Source: Vogesella oryzae (lineage in GTDB: Bacteria > Pseudomonadota > Gammaproteobacteria > Burkholderiales > Chromobacteriaceae). From it: DNA of 64,000 bases. Below, one piece after another: positions 1 to 7,709 of the stretch (position 1 is its first letter; every line of letters starts with the position of its first letter). The notes under the pieces were generated by a model. The model was not told the DNA's origin and made no database searches. It was given only the letters and a program-made list of their open reading frames with translations. The stretch is from positions 96,760 to 160,759 of the forward strand of contig NZ_CADEPL010000002.1 of NCBI RefSeq assembly GCF_902829295.1. The letters run 5' to 3'. The position numbers were made by a program, and so were the translations under genes.

Positions 1-1
1 C

Positions 2-70
2 ATTGAAACGGTGACGCCGCAACGGGAATCGGATGGCACATGGCGGGTAAGTGGCTACTTCATCAACTAG
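2..70 (+). CDS. C-terminal end of a DUF4019-like protein (partial)
   Basis: Frame 2 is open from the window edge to a TAG at 68-70, giving 22 residues that end in WRVSGYFIN. The tail resembles the end of DUF4019 proteins, small secreted proteins of unknown function whose last strand typically reads DG-WRV-GYF. Only the tail is present, so the assignment rests on one short motif. The stop lies 34 bases before the next start on the same strand, so the two genes could be co-transcribed. Confidence 0.5.
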   Translation: METVTPQRESDGTWRVSGYFIN

Positions 71-104
71 TTGCGGCCAAATCTGGCCGCCAGGAGAACG
101 CAGC

Positions 105-497
105 ATGCAGGCAATCGGTACTTTCCACATCCAACTCACCGCCCAGCCGGCTTTTTACCAGGGCACAGACGCCATGCAGCTGGGGCGCATGACCTTCGAC
201 AAGCAGTTCAGTGGCGATCTTGTCGCCAGCAGCCGCGGCGAAATGCTCAACGCCATCACCCCGACAGCGGGTTCCGCCGGCTATGTCGCCATCGAGCAGG
301 TACAAGGCAGCCTGGCAGGGCGACAAGGCAGCTTCCTGCTGCAACACAGCGGCGTGATGACGCGGGGCGAGAAAATCCTGACGCTGACGGTGGTGCCGGA
401 CTCGGCCACCGGCGAGCTGGCCGGGCTGACCGGTTCCATGGATATCAATATCGTGGATGGCCTGCATCACTACAGTTTCGACTACCGGCTGGATTGA
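105..497 (+). CDS. DUF3224 domain protein
   Basis: A 130-residue protein matching the usual DUF3224 length (about 125-135 residues), a lipocalin-like small beta-barrel family of unknown function. Typical family features are visible: an early FDKQFSGDL stretch, a central GYVAIEQVQGSLAGRQGSF segment and a C-terminal HHYSFDYRLD ending. The ATG at 105 is preferred over an upstream in-frame ATG at 51 because AGGAG lies at 92-96 and the family match begins at MQAIG. There is no signal peptide or membrane segment. The function is unknown; homologues are sometimes annotated as stress or antibiotic-related without firm evidence. Confidence 0.8.
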   Translation: MQAIGTFHIQLTAQPAFYQGTDAMQLGRMTFDKQFSGDLVASSRGEMLNAITPTAGSAGYVAIEQVQGSLAGRQGSFLLQHSGVMTRGEKILTLTVVPDSATGELAGLTGSMDINIVDGLHHYSFDYRLD

Positions 498-691
498 GCC
501 GCCTTGCGGCCAGCAGCGCCAGCCAGTACGCGTGCTCCTGCCTGTTGGCCGCGGTGGCAGATGATGGGCACGTGGTACAAGGCCCCGGCATTATTCCCCG
601 CAACAAGCCCTGCCGGCCGCCAGCAGCTTTGCTCACCATCGCCGCGATACTATGCTGAAGCGTGATGAAGCCATGAGCAGAAAGGCTTGCC

Positions 692-1582
692 ATGCCGCGC
701 TTTCGGACACTGCTGCTGTGCTGCAGCTTGCTGTGGAGCACGCTTGCGGCAGCCGCCATCTGGCGAGTTGGCGTTGACCAGTCGTTTCAGGAGCCGCGTC
801 TGGGTATCGGCTTCCACCACGATCAGCGGGCACTGTTTGCCGCATCCAGCTTGCCAGGGCTGGATAGCCCCGAGCTGGCTGGCGGCCAACGCACCATGCT
901 GGAAATCCTGCTGCTCGGACGCATGCTGCAGCAGGTCGATCCGCAGGCCCGGATTCAGCTGGTTGGCTTCCCCAACATCCGTCGTGGCATGGCCATGCTG
1001 GTAGAGGGCGATATCGACGTGCTGGGACAGACGCTGTTTGATGGCGATGTGCTTCCCCTTGAACACGAACTGGCACTAGAACAGACCATGCTGAAAAGTG
1101 CCCCCCTGATTCGTCGCGGCGAGTTCGAGATGGGCGTGTTCACCACCGCCAACCGCCCCGAGATTCTGGGCATACGGGATGCCGCGGCCTTTCAACAGCT
1201 GGCCGGCGTCACCGTCGATAGCTGGGCAGGCGACCTGGCGATCATGCAGCGGGTGCATCCGGCACAGCTGCATACCGTCCCGCGGCGAGAACAACTGGCG
1301 GTGATGATTGCCAATCGCCGCGCAGATTTCACCTTCTCCTTCCTGACCGAAGCGGTCGTCACGCGAATAGGCGGCAAACTGGTACGGATTCCCGGTTTCA
1401 AGGTCAGCATCAACGACGAGCGCGCGTTCTATTTCAGCAGGGAGCGCCCGGAATTGCTTCGCCACATGAATGCCCTGCTGGCACAGCTGCGGCAACAAAC
1501 CCCGGATGGCGTCTATGCCGCCCTGGTCAAGGCGCGCGTGGTAGCGCCGGAATTCCGGCAATGGGTAGAACTGGGACGCTGA
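692..1582 (+). CDS. Periplasmic substrate-binding-like protein
   Basis: A 296-residue protein with a Sec signal peptide (MPRF-RT, then a Leu/Cys-rich hydrophobic core ending in TLAAAA). The mature part begins IWRVGVDQSF and resembles the ABC solute-binding protein family 3 fold. A GDIDVLGQT segment, YFSRERPELL near the end, and an RGMAMLVEGD element are like the lobe motifs of distant amino-acid-binding proteins. No permease or ATPase gene is adjacent, so it may be an orphan receptor or a sensory binding protein. The start at 692 places the signal peptide correctly. An AAAGG at about 681-685 could serve as ribosome binding site. Ligand unknown. Confidence 0.65.
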   Translation: MPRFRTLLLCCSLLWSTLAAAAIWRVGVDQSFQEPRLGIGFHHDQRALFAASSLPGLDSPELAGGQRTMLEILLLGRMLQQVDPQARIQLVGFPNIRRGMAMLVEGDIDVLGQTLFDGDVLPLEHELALEQTMLKSAPLIRRGEFEMGVFTTANRPEILGIRDAAAFQQLAGVTVDSWAGDLAIMQRVHPAQLHTVPRREQLAVMIANRRADFTFSFLTEAVVTRIGGKLVRIPGFKVSINDERAFYFSRERPELLRHMNALLAQLRQQTPDGVYAALVKARVVAPEFRQWVELGR

Positions 1583-1653
1583 CACCCCTGCCAAACGCCA
1601 ACGTTTGAGATACCCGCCGGCGGCTAATCATCATGGCGGCTAGCCTGCCACGC

Positions 1654-1685
1654 CCTGCGGCCAACGTTGGCCGCAGGTGTTTTTA
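1654..1685 (+). terminator. Palindrome built from two head-to-head GCGGCCAAC words plus T-rich tail
   Basis: A 24-base perfect palindrome (1654-1677) consists of GCGGCCAAC facing GTTGGCCGC with CCT/AGG extensions. It is followed by TGTTTTTA. It lies 72 bases past the binding-protein gene stop and probably ends that transcript. It is one of several inverted pairs of the over-represented word in this window. Confidence 0.6.
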
Positions 1686-1696
1686 TATAACCAACG

Positions 1697-1726
1697 ACAA
1701 GGGCAAGCCAAATGGCTTGCCCTTGT
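1697..1726. repeat. Strong hairpin, 13-bp stem
   Basis: ACAAGGGCAAGCC is followed by the loop AAAT and then the exact reverse complement GGCTTGCCCTTGT. There is no clear T-run on either side, so it is not a classical intrinsic terminator. It marks the boundary between GC-rich sequence and the AT-rich segment that follows. Confidence 0.5.
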
Positions 1727-1846
1727 ACATTTATGTTCAGGTCCATTATCTTTTAAAAAATCAACATTATTAAATATGACAGATTACACTGGTACTTTGT
1801 TTTTAGTTATAAAATTGAACCGCCATCTACATTAAGGTAGCGATTT

Positions 1847-2290
1847 ATGGAATCATCCGCGCCACAATTGGAGCCCGCTACTTGCCACATAAATGGCAAG
1901 GCCATACACGGGATTCCCGGAGTAAAACTTGATTATCAAGCGCTGGAAATCCACCTCCACGGTCGAGAGCGGATAAAGCTATACACGTTCAAAGCAGTAA
2001 TGTTGCCTAACGAGAGAAACCGCAAGGGGACTGATCGCTACAGTTTTATTGGCCCTAAGCTGGGTCTTTATCACGACACCATCGATATGCGTGATGGGCC
2101 ATACGTGAATCACTATATTGACCAACTGGATATTTCCATTACCTACCTCTCAAATACTGAAGCGTCCTTCAATATCAAGGGTAGATGTGATCTTGCCAGA
2201 TCTTACTTCGATCCGTATTACTTCAAAGAGGTCCCCTCTGGAGATTGGACATTCGAGGTATCATTTGTGTACAAGTTTAAGCAAGTATGA
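1847..2290 (+). CDS. Hypothetical protein in an AT-rich island
   Basis: A 147-residue open frame, not recognised. It has no signal peptide, membrane segment or known motif. The sequence is rich in Tyr, Ile, Asp and Lys, including DISITYLSNTEASFNIKG and a YFDPYYFKEV stretch, and looks like a compact beta-rich soluble protein. Base composition and codon use are clearly more AT-rich than neighbouring genes, as is the flanking DNA from about 1730 to 2370. This suggests recent transfer from another host. The ATG at 1847 follows AAGGTAGCG. It could be an orphan effector, immunity or phage-derived protein, but nothing seen supports a specific choice. Confidence 0.6.
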   Translation: MESSAPQLEPATCHINGKAIHGIPGVKLDYQALEIHLHGRERIKLYTFKAVMLPNERNRKGTDRYSFIGPKLGLYHDTIDMRDGPYVNHYIDQLDISITYLSNTEASFNIKGRCDLARSYFDPYYFKEVPSGDWTFEVSFVYKFKQV

Positions 2291-2378
2291 TCGCCACCAA
2301 TTCATTCCTCCAGATCTCGCACAATTAAGCCGCATAAGACAGGCGGATTCTGTCATTAAACTCAGTCAGCACTGGTAG

Positions 2379-2404
2379 GTTGGGCTGAGCCTGCGAAGCC
2401 CAAC
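2379..2404. repeat. Short hairpin repeat (GTTGGGCT ... AGCCCAAC)
   Basis: GTTGGGCT pairs with AGCCCAAC around a GAGCCTGCGA loop. Its right end runs into GCCCAACGTTTACC (2398-2411), which recurs exactly at 2721-2734. The two copies bracket the LysR remnant. This may be a small dispersed palindromic element and should be compared against the rest of the genome. Confidence 0.45.
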
Positions 2405-2507
2405 GTTTACCGCGTCTCCGCAAGGTTGGCCGCAAAGGTTTCCTGCATTGCCGCCAACCTTGCTACCCGCCAGCCCCACTCTCGGCCCGCACACGCATGG
2501 GCCATTT

Positions 2508-2702
2508 TCATGCCTGCTGCCAGTTGGCGGCGGCGTCGAAATACACCACCAGAAAATCGACGAAACAGCGCACCTTGGCAGACAAGCCCAGCCGCGGCGG
2601 GTACAGCGCCCAGATGTCGGCCAGCGCGCCGTGCCAGTCCGGCAGCAACTGGCGCAAGCTGCCACTGTACAGGTAGGGGGTGACATCCCACAGCAAGCGC
2701 AG
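2508..2702 (-). pseudogene. C-terminal remnant of a LysR-family regulator
   Basis: Minus-strand translation gives about 65 residues matching the end of the LysR effector-binding domain: a LLPDW element, then ALYPPRLGLSAKVRCFVDFLV and a short tail to a stop at 2508. In intact LysR proteins this block forms the last quarter of the second subdomain. There is no DNA-binding domain or start codon upstream. The frame runs into the direct repeat at 2721-2734 within a few codons. The remnant is flanked by 14-bp direct repeats (2398-2411 and 2721-2734), pointing to a deletion or insertion scar. Confidence 0.65.
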
Positions 2703-2740
2703 CAGCACAGCAGCTTGCGGGCCCAACGTTTACCACGCTT

Positions 2741-2787
2741 AAAAAAGTTGGCCGCTAACCGTCATAGCGTTGCGGCCAACCTTTTTT
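2741..2787. terminator. Bidirectional terminator from an inverted pair of the GTTGGCCGC word
   Basis: AAAAAAGTTGGCCGC (2741-2755) pairs with GCGGCCAACCTTTTTT (2772-2787) with a one-base bulge and a 16-base loop. T-runs are present in both directions. On the minus strand it overlaps the stop of the YitT gene and should end its transcript. Confidence 0.75.
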
Positions 2788-3424
2788 ACGATGCCGCGAT
2801 GTAGCGATCCGGCCGGTGATAAAAGCCGATCACCAGGCTCATCGCCGCAGCGCCGATCAGCGAGCCGATCAATTGCGGCAGGCTGCACAGCAGCAGCGAT
2901 GCCAGCAGGATCAGCAGGTCGATGCCGAATTGCAGCTTGCCGGCACGCAGGCCGTAGCGTTGCTGCACGTACAGCGCCAGGATGTTGATGCCGCCGACGC
3001 TGGCCTTGTGGCGGAACAGCGCGATCAGCCCCATGCCGAGCAGCAGCCCGCCAAGCAGGCCGGTGAAATAGGGGTTGAGATGGCCGGCAAACGGAAACAG
3101 CTGGCGGCATTCGCCCGACAGCAGCGACACCAGCGCCACGCAGACAAAGGTGCGCACGGTAAACGCCACGCCCATGTGGCGCAGTGCCAGCCAGTAGAAC
3201 GGCAGGTTGATCAGGAAGAACAGCCAGCCGAATGGTGCCAGCCCCTGGTAGTGCAGCAGGAAGGCGATACCGGCGGTGCCGCCGGTGAGCAGGCCGGCCT
3301 GCACGAACATGGCCATGCCGAAGCCGATGAAGGAGGTGCCGATCAGGATGGCGAGCAGGTCTTCTGCTCGGCTGTGTGCCAGCGGATTGTGTCCGCTTGT
3401 CAGGCGCGGGGAGTCGGTAGTCAT
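2786..3424 (-). CDS. YitT family membrane protein
   Basis: A 212-residue inner-membrane protein of the YitT/DUF161 family. About five to six hydrophobic helices are visible, with the family signature GLLTGGTAGIAFLLHY near residues 44-60 and a second GGINILALY motif near 145. It lacks the C-terminal DUF2179 domain found in longer Bacillus YitT proteins, as is usual in proteobacterial short forms. The molecular function is not established; a transport role is often assumed. It is transcribed alone on the minus strand and ends in the bidirectional terminator at 2741-2787. Confidence 0.85.
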   Translation of the reverse strand: MTTDSPRLTSGHNPLAHSRAEDLLAILIGTSFIGFGMAMFVQAGLLTGGTAGIAFLLHYQGLAPFGWLFFLINLPFYWLALRHMGVAFTVRTFVCVALVSLLSGECRQLFPFAGHLNPYFTGLLGGLLLGMGLIALFRHKASVGGINILALYVQQRYGLRAGKLQFGIDLLILLASLLLCSLPQLIGSLIGAAAMSLVIGFYHRPDRYIAAS

Positions 3425-3607
3425 GGGTGGATACCGTGGAGCGAATGGTCAGAAACGGCGCGCCGGGTAAGGGCGCCGCGCTACTGAAAATCGCATGCAA
3501 GAAGCCTGCCAGTGCCCGCTGCGGCCAAGCTTATAGCCGATTATTCCTTCCCTCCGGCCGCATGTTTGCCTACAACGCAAACACCCCCCTTTGTTGCGGA
3601 GCCGATC

Positions 3608-3769
3608 ATGCCTGTGCTGTTGCTTGCTGTTTTTCTGCTTGCCGCCTGCGGCCCCAGCGGCAAGATCGCGGAGCCGCAACGCCAGGACCTGGACAAGGCC
3701 AAGGCGGTGCAGCAATCGGTAGACAGTTACCAGCAGAACCTGCAGCAACACATCGATGCCAGCCAGTAG
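3608..3769 (+). CDS. Small lipoprotein, 53 residues
   Basis: It starts at the ATG at 3608 and reads MPVLLLAVFLLAAC, a type II signal peptide with lipobox LAAC and Cys14 as the lipidation site. The mature part of 40 residues is hydrophilic and Gln/Asp/Lys-rich, probably helical. No known family was recognised. Short lipoproteins of this form are common and poorly annotated. It ends 27 bases before the SpoIIAA-like gene on the same strand, so the two may share a transcript. Confidence 0.65.
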   Translation: MPVLLLAVFLLAACGPSGKIAEPQRQDLDKAKAVQQSVDSYQQNLQQHIDASQ

Positions 3770-3796
3770 GCGCCGCCGGGGCGGAAGGAGAGCATC

Positions 3797-4162
3797 ATGA
3801 TCGAGCAATTGGCCAGCACGGCGGTGCAGATCGTTGCCGTGCGGGTAAGCGGCACCCTGCACGACGCCGATTACCGGCTGCTGGAGCAGCTGATGGACAA
3901 GGCGCTGCATCACCACCAGCGCCTGGCGCGGCTGTATATCCAGTTTGAAGACTTTCACGGCTGGGACCTGCATGCCGCCTGGGATGACCTGAAATTCGGC
4001 ACCCGGCACTACGCTGATCTGGAGCGCATCGTGCTGGTGGGAGAGCTGCGCTCCATGCCGTGGATGGTGCGGCTGTTACGGCTGTTCAGCCGCGCCGAGG
4101 TGCGCGGCTTTCCGCTGGCCGAGGTGCCGGAAGCCTGGGCCTGGCTGCACCAGGATATCTGA
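3797..4162 (+). CDS. SpoIIAA-like (STAS/SEC14) family protein
   Basis: A 121-residue soluble protein resembling the SpoIIAA-like/DUF3478 family. Its order matches: VSGTLHDADYRLL near the N-terminus, then LYIQFEDFHGWD, ADLERIVLVGE and a C-terminal EVPEAWAWL. The family has a STAS-like fold related to anti-sigma factor antagonists and CRAL-TRIO lipid-binding proteins. Proteobacterial members have no proven function. GGAAGGAGA lies just before the ATG at 3797. It could be a lipid or anion-binding regulator. Confidence 0.8.
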   Translation: MIEQLASTAVQIVAVRVSGTLHDADYRLLEQLMDKALHHHQRLARLYIQFEDFHGWDLHAAWDDLKFGTRHYADLERIVLVGELRSMPWMVRLLRLFSRAEVRGFPLAEVPEAWAWLHQDI

Positions 4163-4249
4163 GCCGCCAGTACGCAGCATCCGCAGCTGGACTTTACTGC
4201 CGCGCCCGATCTCGACTGCATGCCGCAGTAAACCAGCCGCCATGCCGCC

Positions 4250-4372
4250 GGCACCGGCGAGCCGTTCGCCGCCGACAGCATGCCGTGGAACAGTTATCAA
4301 CAGGACAGCCGCTTCGGCGTAAGTTATCAACAGCTGGGCGAGTGTGGCGTGCGCAGCTGGGACAGGGCGTCG
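4250..4372 (+). pseudogene. Possible frameshifted cupin fragment
   Basis: Between two intact genes, plus-strand translation gives GEPFAADSMPWNSYQQDSRF then GVSYQQLGECG. This resembles the start of cupin-domain proteins (MPWE-YQ-ERFG-Y--LGE). A shift of one base then continues as AQLGQGV, the expected next strand. Downstream the similarity fades and stops appear. The block also contains two AGTTATCAACAG copies (from 4295 and 4322). This is a weak, motif-based call; the segment could be non-coding. Nothing else is seen in 4163-4503. Confidence 0.35.
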
Positions 4373-4503
4373 ACGACACGGCGAGCCTGGACTATTGGCA
4401 CGGCCAGCCCGGCAGCCAGGACCAAACTCGCGGAACAGAGCGTTGCTTGCATGCTGCCGGTATTGGCGGGATCATCGCCGCCCCCACCCGACCGGATTGC
4501 CCC

Positions 4504-4968
4504 CTGAACTCGCTTTACCTCCCGCTGGCCTTCATCATCGGCATCGTGATTCCGCTGCAGGCGGCCATCAACAACCAGCTCAAACTGCTGATCGGCGGCA
4601 GTCCGATCCTGGCGGCGCTGGTGTCGTTCCTGGTCGGCTCGGTGACGCTGGTGCTTGCCGCGCTGCTCACCGGCCAGCGCTGGCTAGGGTTGGCCGCCTT
4701 ACCCAAGGCCGAGTGGTGGATGCTGACCGGCGGCGCGCTGGGTGCGCTGTTCGTGTTCGGCACCACTTTGCTGGCACCGCGCCTCGGCGTGGCGGTGATG
4801 CTGTCGCTGATCATCGCCGGCCAGGTGTGCGCCTCGCTGCTGTTCGACCGTTACGGCTGGCTGGGCATGCCGCTGAAAGAGATCAACAGCTGGCGCCTGC
4901 TGGGCGCGGCGCTGGTGATCGCCGGCGTGCTGCTGGTCAACCTCGGCGACAAGCTCGGCAAAGGCTGA
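4504..4968 (+). CDS. YdcZ/DUF606-type DMT family transporter
   Basis: A predicted inner-membrane protein of about 154 residues with five hydrophobic helices. It matches the DUF606 (YdcZ) half-size drug/metabolite transporter family: IGIVIPLQAAINNQL at the N-terminus, GALGALFVFGTTLLAPRLG in the middle, and ALVIAGVLLVNLGDKL at the end. The family match begins at NSLYLPLAF with a CTG at 4504 in place of ATG. No ATG or GTG lies nearby in frame and no good ribosome binding site is visible, so the start is uncertain. Substrate unknown; such half-size proteins usually act as dimers. Confidence 0.7.
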   Translation: MNSLYLPLAFIIGIVIPLQAAINNQLKLLIGGSPILAALVSFLVGSVTLVLAALLTGQRWLGLAALPKAEWWMLTGGALGALFVFGTTLLAPRLGVAVMLSLIIAGQVCASLLFDRYGWLGMPLKEINSWRLLGAALVIAGVLLVNLGDKLGKG

Positions 4969-4987
4969 GGCCCATCGCGGTGGCGCG

Positions 4988-5003
4988 CGTTTCACGTGGA
5001 ACG
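4988..5003. promoter_or_regulatory. parS-like palindrome
   Basis: CGTTTCACGTGGAACG matches the bacterial chromosomal parS consensus (TGTTTCACGTGAAACA) at 13 of 16 positions. It sits in the 221-base gap between two genes, inside a larger GGCGCGCG...CGCGCGCC hairpin. ParB sites cluster near oriC, but no dnaA, parAB or rpmH is in the window, so this may be chance. Confidence 0.25.
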
Positions 5004-5189
5004 CGCGCCGCTGCCTGCGAGCCGGCGCTGGCTTGTTGCGTCGCACACCACTGCCCCTCAACACACAGCTTGGCCGCAACGCTGATCCGCCATGGCTCAA
5101 GGACACGCGGATACATTTCCGCCGCACGCCTTAGCTGCACTGCAACAAAGTTATGGCTATGCTGGTAAAAACCGTTTCCGGAGCCAGCC

Positions 5190-7568
5190 ATGCCCAGTGC
5201 CACCCTGTTCCACGATCTCAACGCCTACCTCGCCGATGCCTGGCAACGCAGCATCCTGACGCTGGACGTGCTGCGCGAACGCGGCGATGTCTATCTGGAG
5301 CATCACGCCGACGGCAAACCGCCGGTGCTGGCCTTCGACTACAGCATCATCATGGATGGCCGCAAGCTGCCGCAGCCGGTGAACTACGCGCTGGCGGCGA
5401 TCCAGCCGCCGCCCGGCAGCCCGGCCACCGATCCGGACAAGCGCCCGTTCGTGGTGATCGACCCGCGCGCCGGCCACGGCCCGGGCATCGGCGGCTTCAA
5501 GATGGACAGCGAGATCGGCATCGCCTTGCGTCAGGGCCACCCGTGCTACTTCGTAATGTTCTTCCCGCAGCCGGAGCCCGGCCAGACCATCGAGTGCGTG
5601 CTGCAGGCGGAAAAAGCCTTCCTGGACCGCATCAACAGCCTGCACCACGGCCACAGCGGCAAACCGTTCGTGATCGGCAACTGCCAGGGCGGCTGGGCGC
5701 TGGCGCTGCTGGCCGCCACCGCGCCGGACAAGGTTGGCCCCATCCTGCTGGCCGGTTCGCCGCTGGCGTACTGGTCCGGGGTGCAGGGCAAGCACCCGCT
5801 GCGCTATAGCGGCGGCCTGACCGGCGGCACCTGGGGCGCGTCGCTGGCCGGTGATCTGGGCGGCGGGCTGTTCGACGGCGCGCACCTGGTCAGCAACTTC
5901 GAGAACCTCGACCCGGCCAACACGCTGTGGAAAAAACCGTACCGGCTGTATGCGCAGGTGGACAGCGAGCGCGAGCGTTTTCTGGAGTTCGAACGCTGGT
6001 GGGGCGGCCATTTCATGCTCGGCAAACAGGAGATGGAGTGGATCACGCAGAACCTGTTCGTCGGCAACCATCTGGCCGCCGGCGACATCGAGCTGGAACA
6101 GGGCAATAGCCGCGTCGACCTGCGCAATATCCGCTCCCCGATCATCGTGTTCGCCAGCTGGGGCGACAACATCACCCCGCCGCAACAGGCGCTGAACTGG
6201 GTGATGGACCTGTATCACAGCAGCGACGAGATCCGCGCCAACGAGCAGACCATCGTCTACTGCCTGCACGAGCAGGTAGGGCATCTGGGCATCTTCGTCT
6301 CCGCCGGCGTGGCCAACCGCGAGCACAGCGAGCTGGCCAGCGCGCTGGACCTGATCGACGTGCTGCCGCCGGGACTGTACGAGGCGGTGATTACCGATAC
6401 CCATCCGGAAACGCCGGGGCTGGACTACCTGCAGGGCCGCTATCTGGTGCGCTTCGAACCGCGCGAGATTGCCGACATCGCCGCGCTGGACGATGGCCGC
6501 GACGACGAGCAGGCATTCGAGGTGGTGCGCCGCGTCGCCGAAATCAACCAGCAGCTGTACGACAGCTTTGTGTCGCCGTGGCTGCGCGCGCTGATCAAGC
6601 CGGCGCAGGCCGAAGCGCTGCGCGTGCTGCATCCGGCACGCCAGGAGCGGCTATGGCTGTCCAGCTACAACCCGTGGCTGGCCTGGCTGCCGCGCACCGC
6701 CGCCCAGGTGCGCAGCCAGCGTCGCCCGGTGGCCGCCGACAACCTGTTCTGGCAATGGCAGCAACAAGGCAGCAAGCTGGTGGCCGAGGCGCTGGAGCAA
6801 TGGGGCGAGTGGCGCGACCACTGCTTCGAGCAGACCTTCCAGCTGCTGTACGGCGCGCCGTGGCTGCGTGCCGCCGTCGGTCTGCCGCCGGCAGCCGGCT
6901 GGCAGCGCGAAGCGCAATCCGGCCGTTGGGAGCGCGAGGAAATGCTGCGCCTGAAGCGCGCCGAGCTGGAACAGCACTACACCGCCGGCTCGCCGTTCGA
7001 CGGCCTGCTGCGGCTGCTGGTGTACACCGCCATCGGCACCGGCGTGGTGGATGTACGCCCGTTCAACGCCATTCGCCGCCTGATGTCGGAAACGCCGCTG
7101 GGCGAGGGCGTGGCGCTGCCGGCGCTGAAAGACAGCATCCGCCGCCAGACCTGGCTGGTGCGCAACGATGCCGAGCGCGCGCTGGACACACTGGGCAGCC
7201 TATTGATCGAACCACAGCAACGCCAGCACGCGCTGGACCTGGCCTGGCATCTGCTGGGCATCGCCGGCCAGATCAGCGAGGAAAAACAGGCACGGCTGGC
7301 GCGCGTCGCCGCGGCACTGCAACTGGCGGGCCCCAGCCCGCAAGCGGGCGAGGTGCAGCAGGCAGCCACTAGCGCAGAACCGGCTACCACGCCCGCCGCG
7401 GTGGCGACCCCGCCTGCGGCCGACAGCGTAGCGCCCAAGCCGGCACGCCAGCCCGCCGCCAGACGCGCCCCGCCCGCCAGCAAACCGGCAGCCAAGCCTG
7501 CATCCAGCAACGCCGCCAAACCGGCAACGACCCGCAGCCGCCGCAAGCCGGCGCCGGACGCGGAATAA
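5190..7568 (+). CDS. DUF3141 protein, PHA-synthase-like alpha/beta hydrolase
   Basis: A 792-residue protein of the DUF3141 family, related to the poly(3-hydroxyalkanoate) synthase PhaC. The alpha/beta hydrolase core carries IGNCQGGW with Cys165 at the nucleophile elbow. PHA synthases likewise use G-x-C-x-G-G instead of the lipase serine. FASWGDNITPPQQALNW holds the likely Asp of the triad and HEQVGHLGIFVS the likely His. The second half is a helical region. Residues from about 710 to 792 form a low-complexity Ala/Pro/Lys tail resembling histone-like or phasin tails that bind DNA or granules. No PHA granule gene is adjacent. The ATG at 5190 is the first start and precedes the conserved N-terminus. 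Biochemical function is unproven. Confidence 0.85.
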   Translation: MPSATLFHDLNAYLADAWQRSILTLDVLRERGDVYLEHHADGKPPVLAFDYSIIMDGRKLPQPVNYALAAIQPPPGSPATDPDKRPFVVIDPRAGHGPGIGGFKMDSEIGIALRQGHPCYFVMFFPQPEPGQTIECVLQAEKAFLDRINSLHHGHSGKPFVIGNCQGGWALALLAATAPDKVGPILLAGSPLAYWSGVQGKHPLRYSGGLTGGTWGASLAGDLGGGLFDGAHLVSNFENLDPANTLWKKPYRLYAQVDSERERFLEFERWWGGHFMLGKQEMEWITQNLFVGNHLAAGDIELEQGNSRVDLRNIRSPIIVFASWGDNITPPQQALNWVMDLYHSSDEIRANEQTIVYCLHEQVGHLGIFVSAGVANREHSELASALDLIDVLPPGLYEAVITDTHPETPGLDYLQGRYLVRFEPREIADIAALDDGRDDEQAFEVVRRVAEINQQLYDSFVSPWLRALIKPAQAEALRVLHPARQERLWLSSYNPWLAWLPRTAAQVRSQRRPVAADNLFWQWQQQGSKLVAEALEQWGEWRDHCFEQTFQLLYGAPWLRAAVGLPPAAGWQREAQSGRWEREEMLRLKRAELEQHYTAGSPFDGLLRLLVYTAIGTGVVDVRPFNAIRRLMSETPLGEGVALPALKDSIRRQTWLVRNDAERALDTLGSLLIEPQQRQHALDLAWHLLGIAGQISEEKQARLARVAAALQLAGPSPQAGEVQQAATSAEPATTPAAVATPPAADSVAPKPARQPAARRAPPASKPAAKPASSNAAKPATTRSRRKPAPDAE

Positions 7569-7580
7569 GCGTCATCACAA

Positions 7581-7613
7581 CTTGCGGCCAACCCATGCCG
7601 GGTTGGCCGCAAG
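7581..7613. terminator. 14-bp hairpin, inverted pair of the GTTGGCCGC word
   Basis: CTTGCGGCCAACCC pairs perfectly with GGGTTGGCCGCAAG around an ATGCC loop, 12 bases after the DUF3141 stop. No T-run follows, so it would be a weak intrinsic terminator on its own. Its position and form match the other paired words. Confidence 0.55.
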
Positions 7614-7709
7614 CGGTTGAAGCATCAGTATTTTTCAACCGCCACACTGCCAACAGCCACTATGCTGAAGTCTTACCGGCACGCAGCCGGACAGACAGGA
7701 GTCAGCAGC

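Noticed and set aside
4290..5010. Replication origin (DnaA-like boxes near a parS-like site)
   Set aside because: Boxes have mismatches, there is no AT-rich unwinding region, and dnaA, dnaN, parAB and rpmH are absent.
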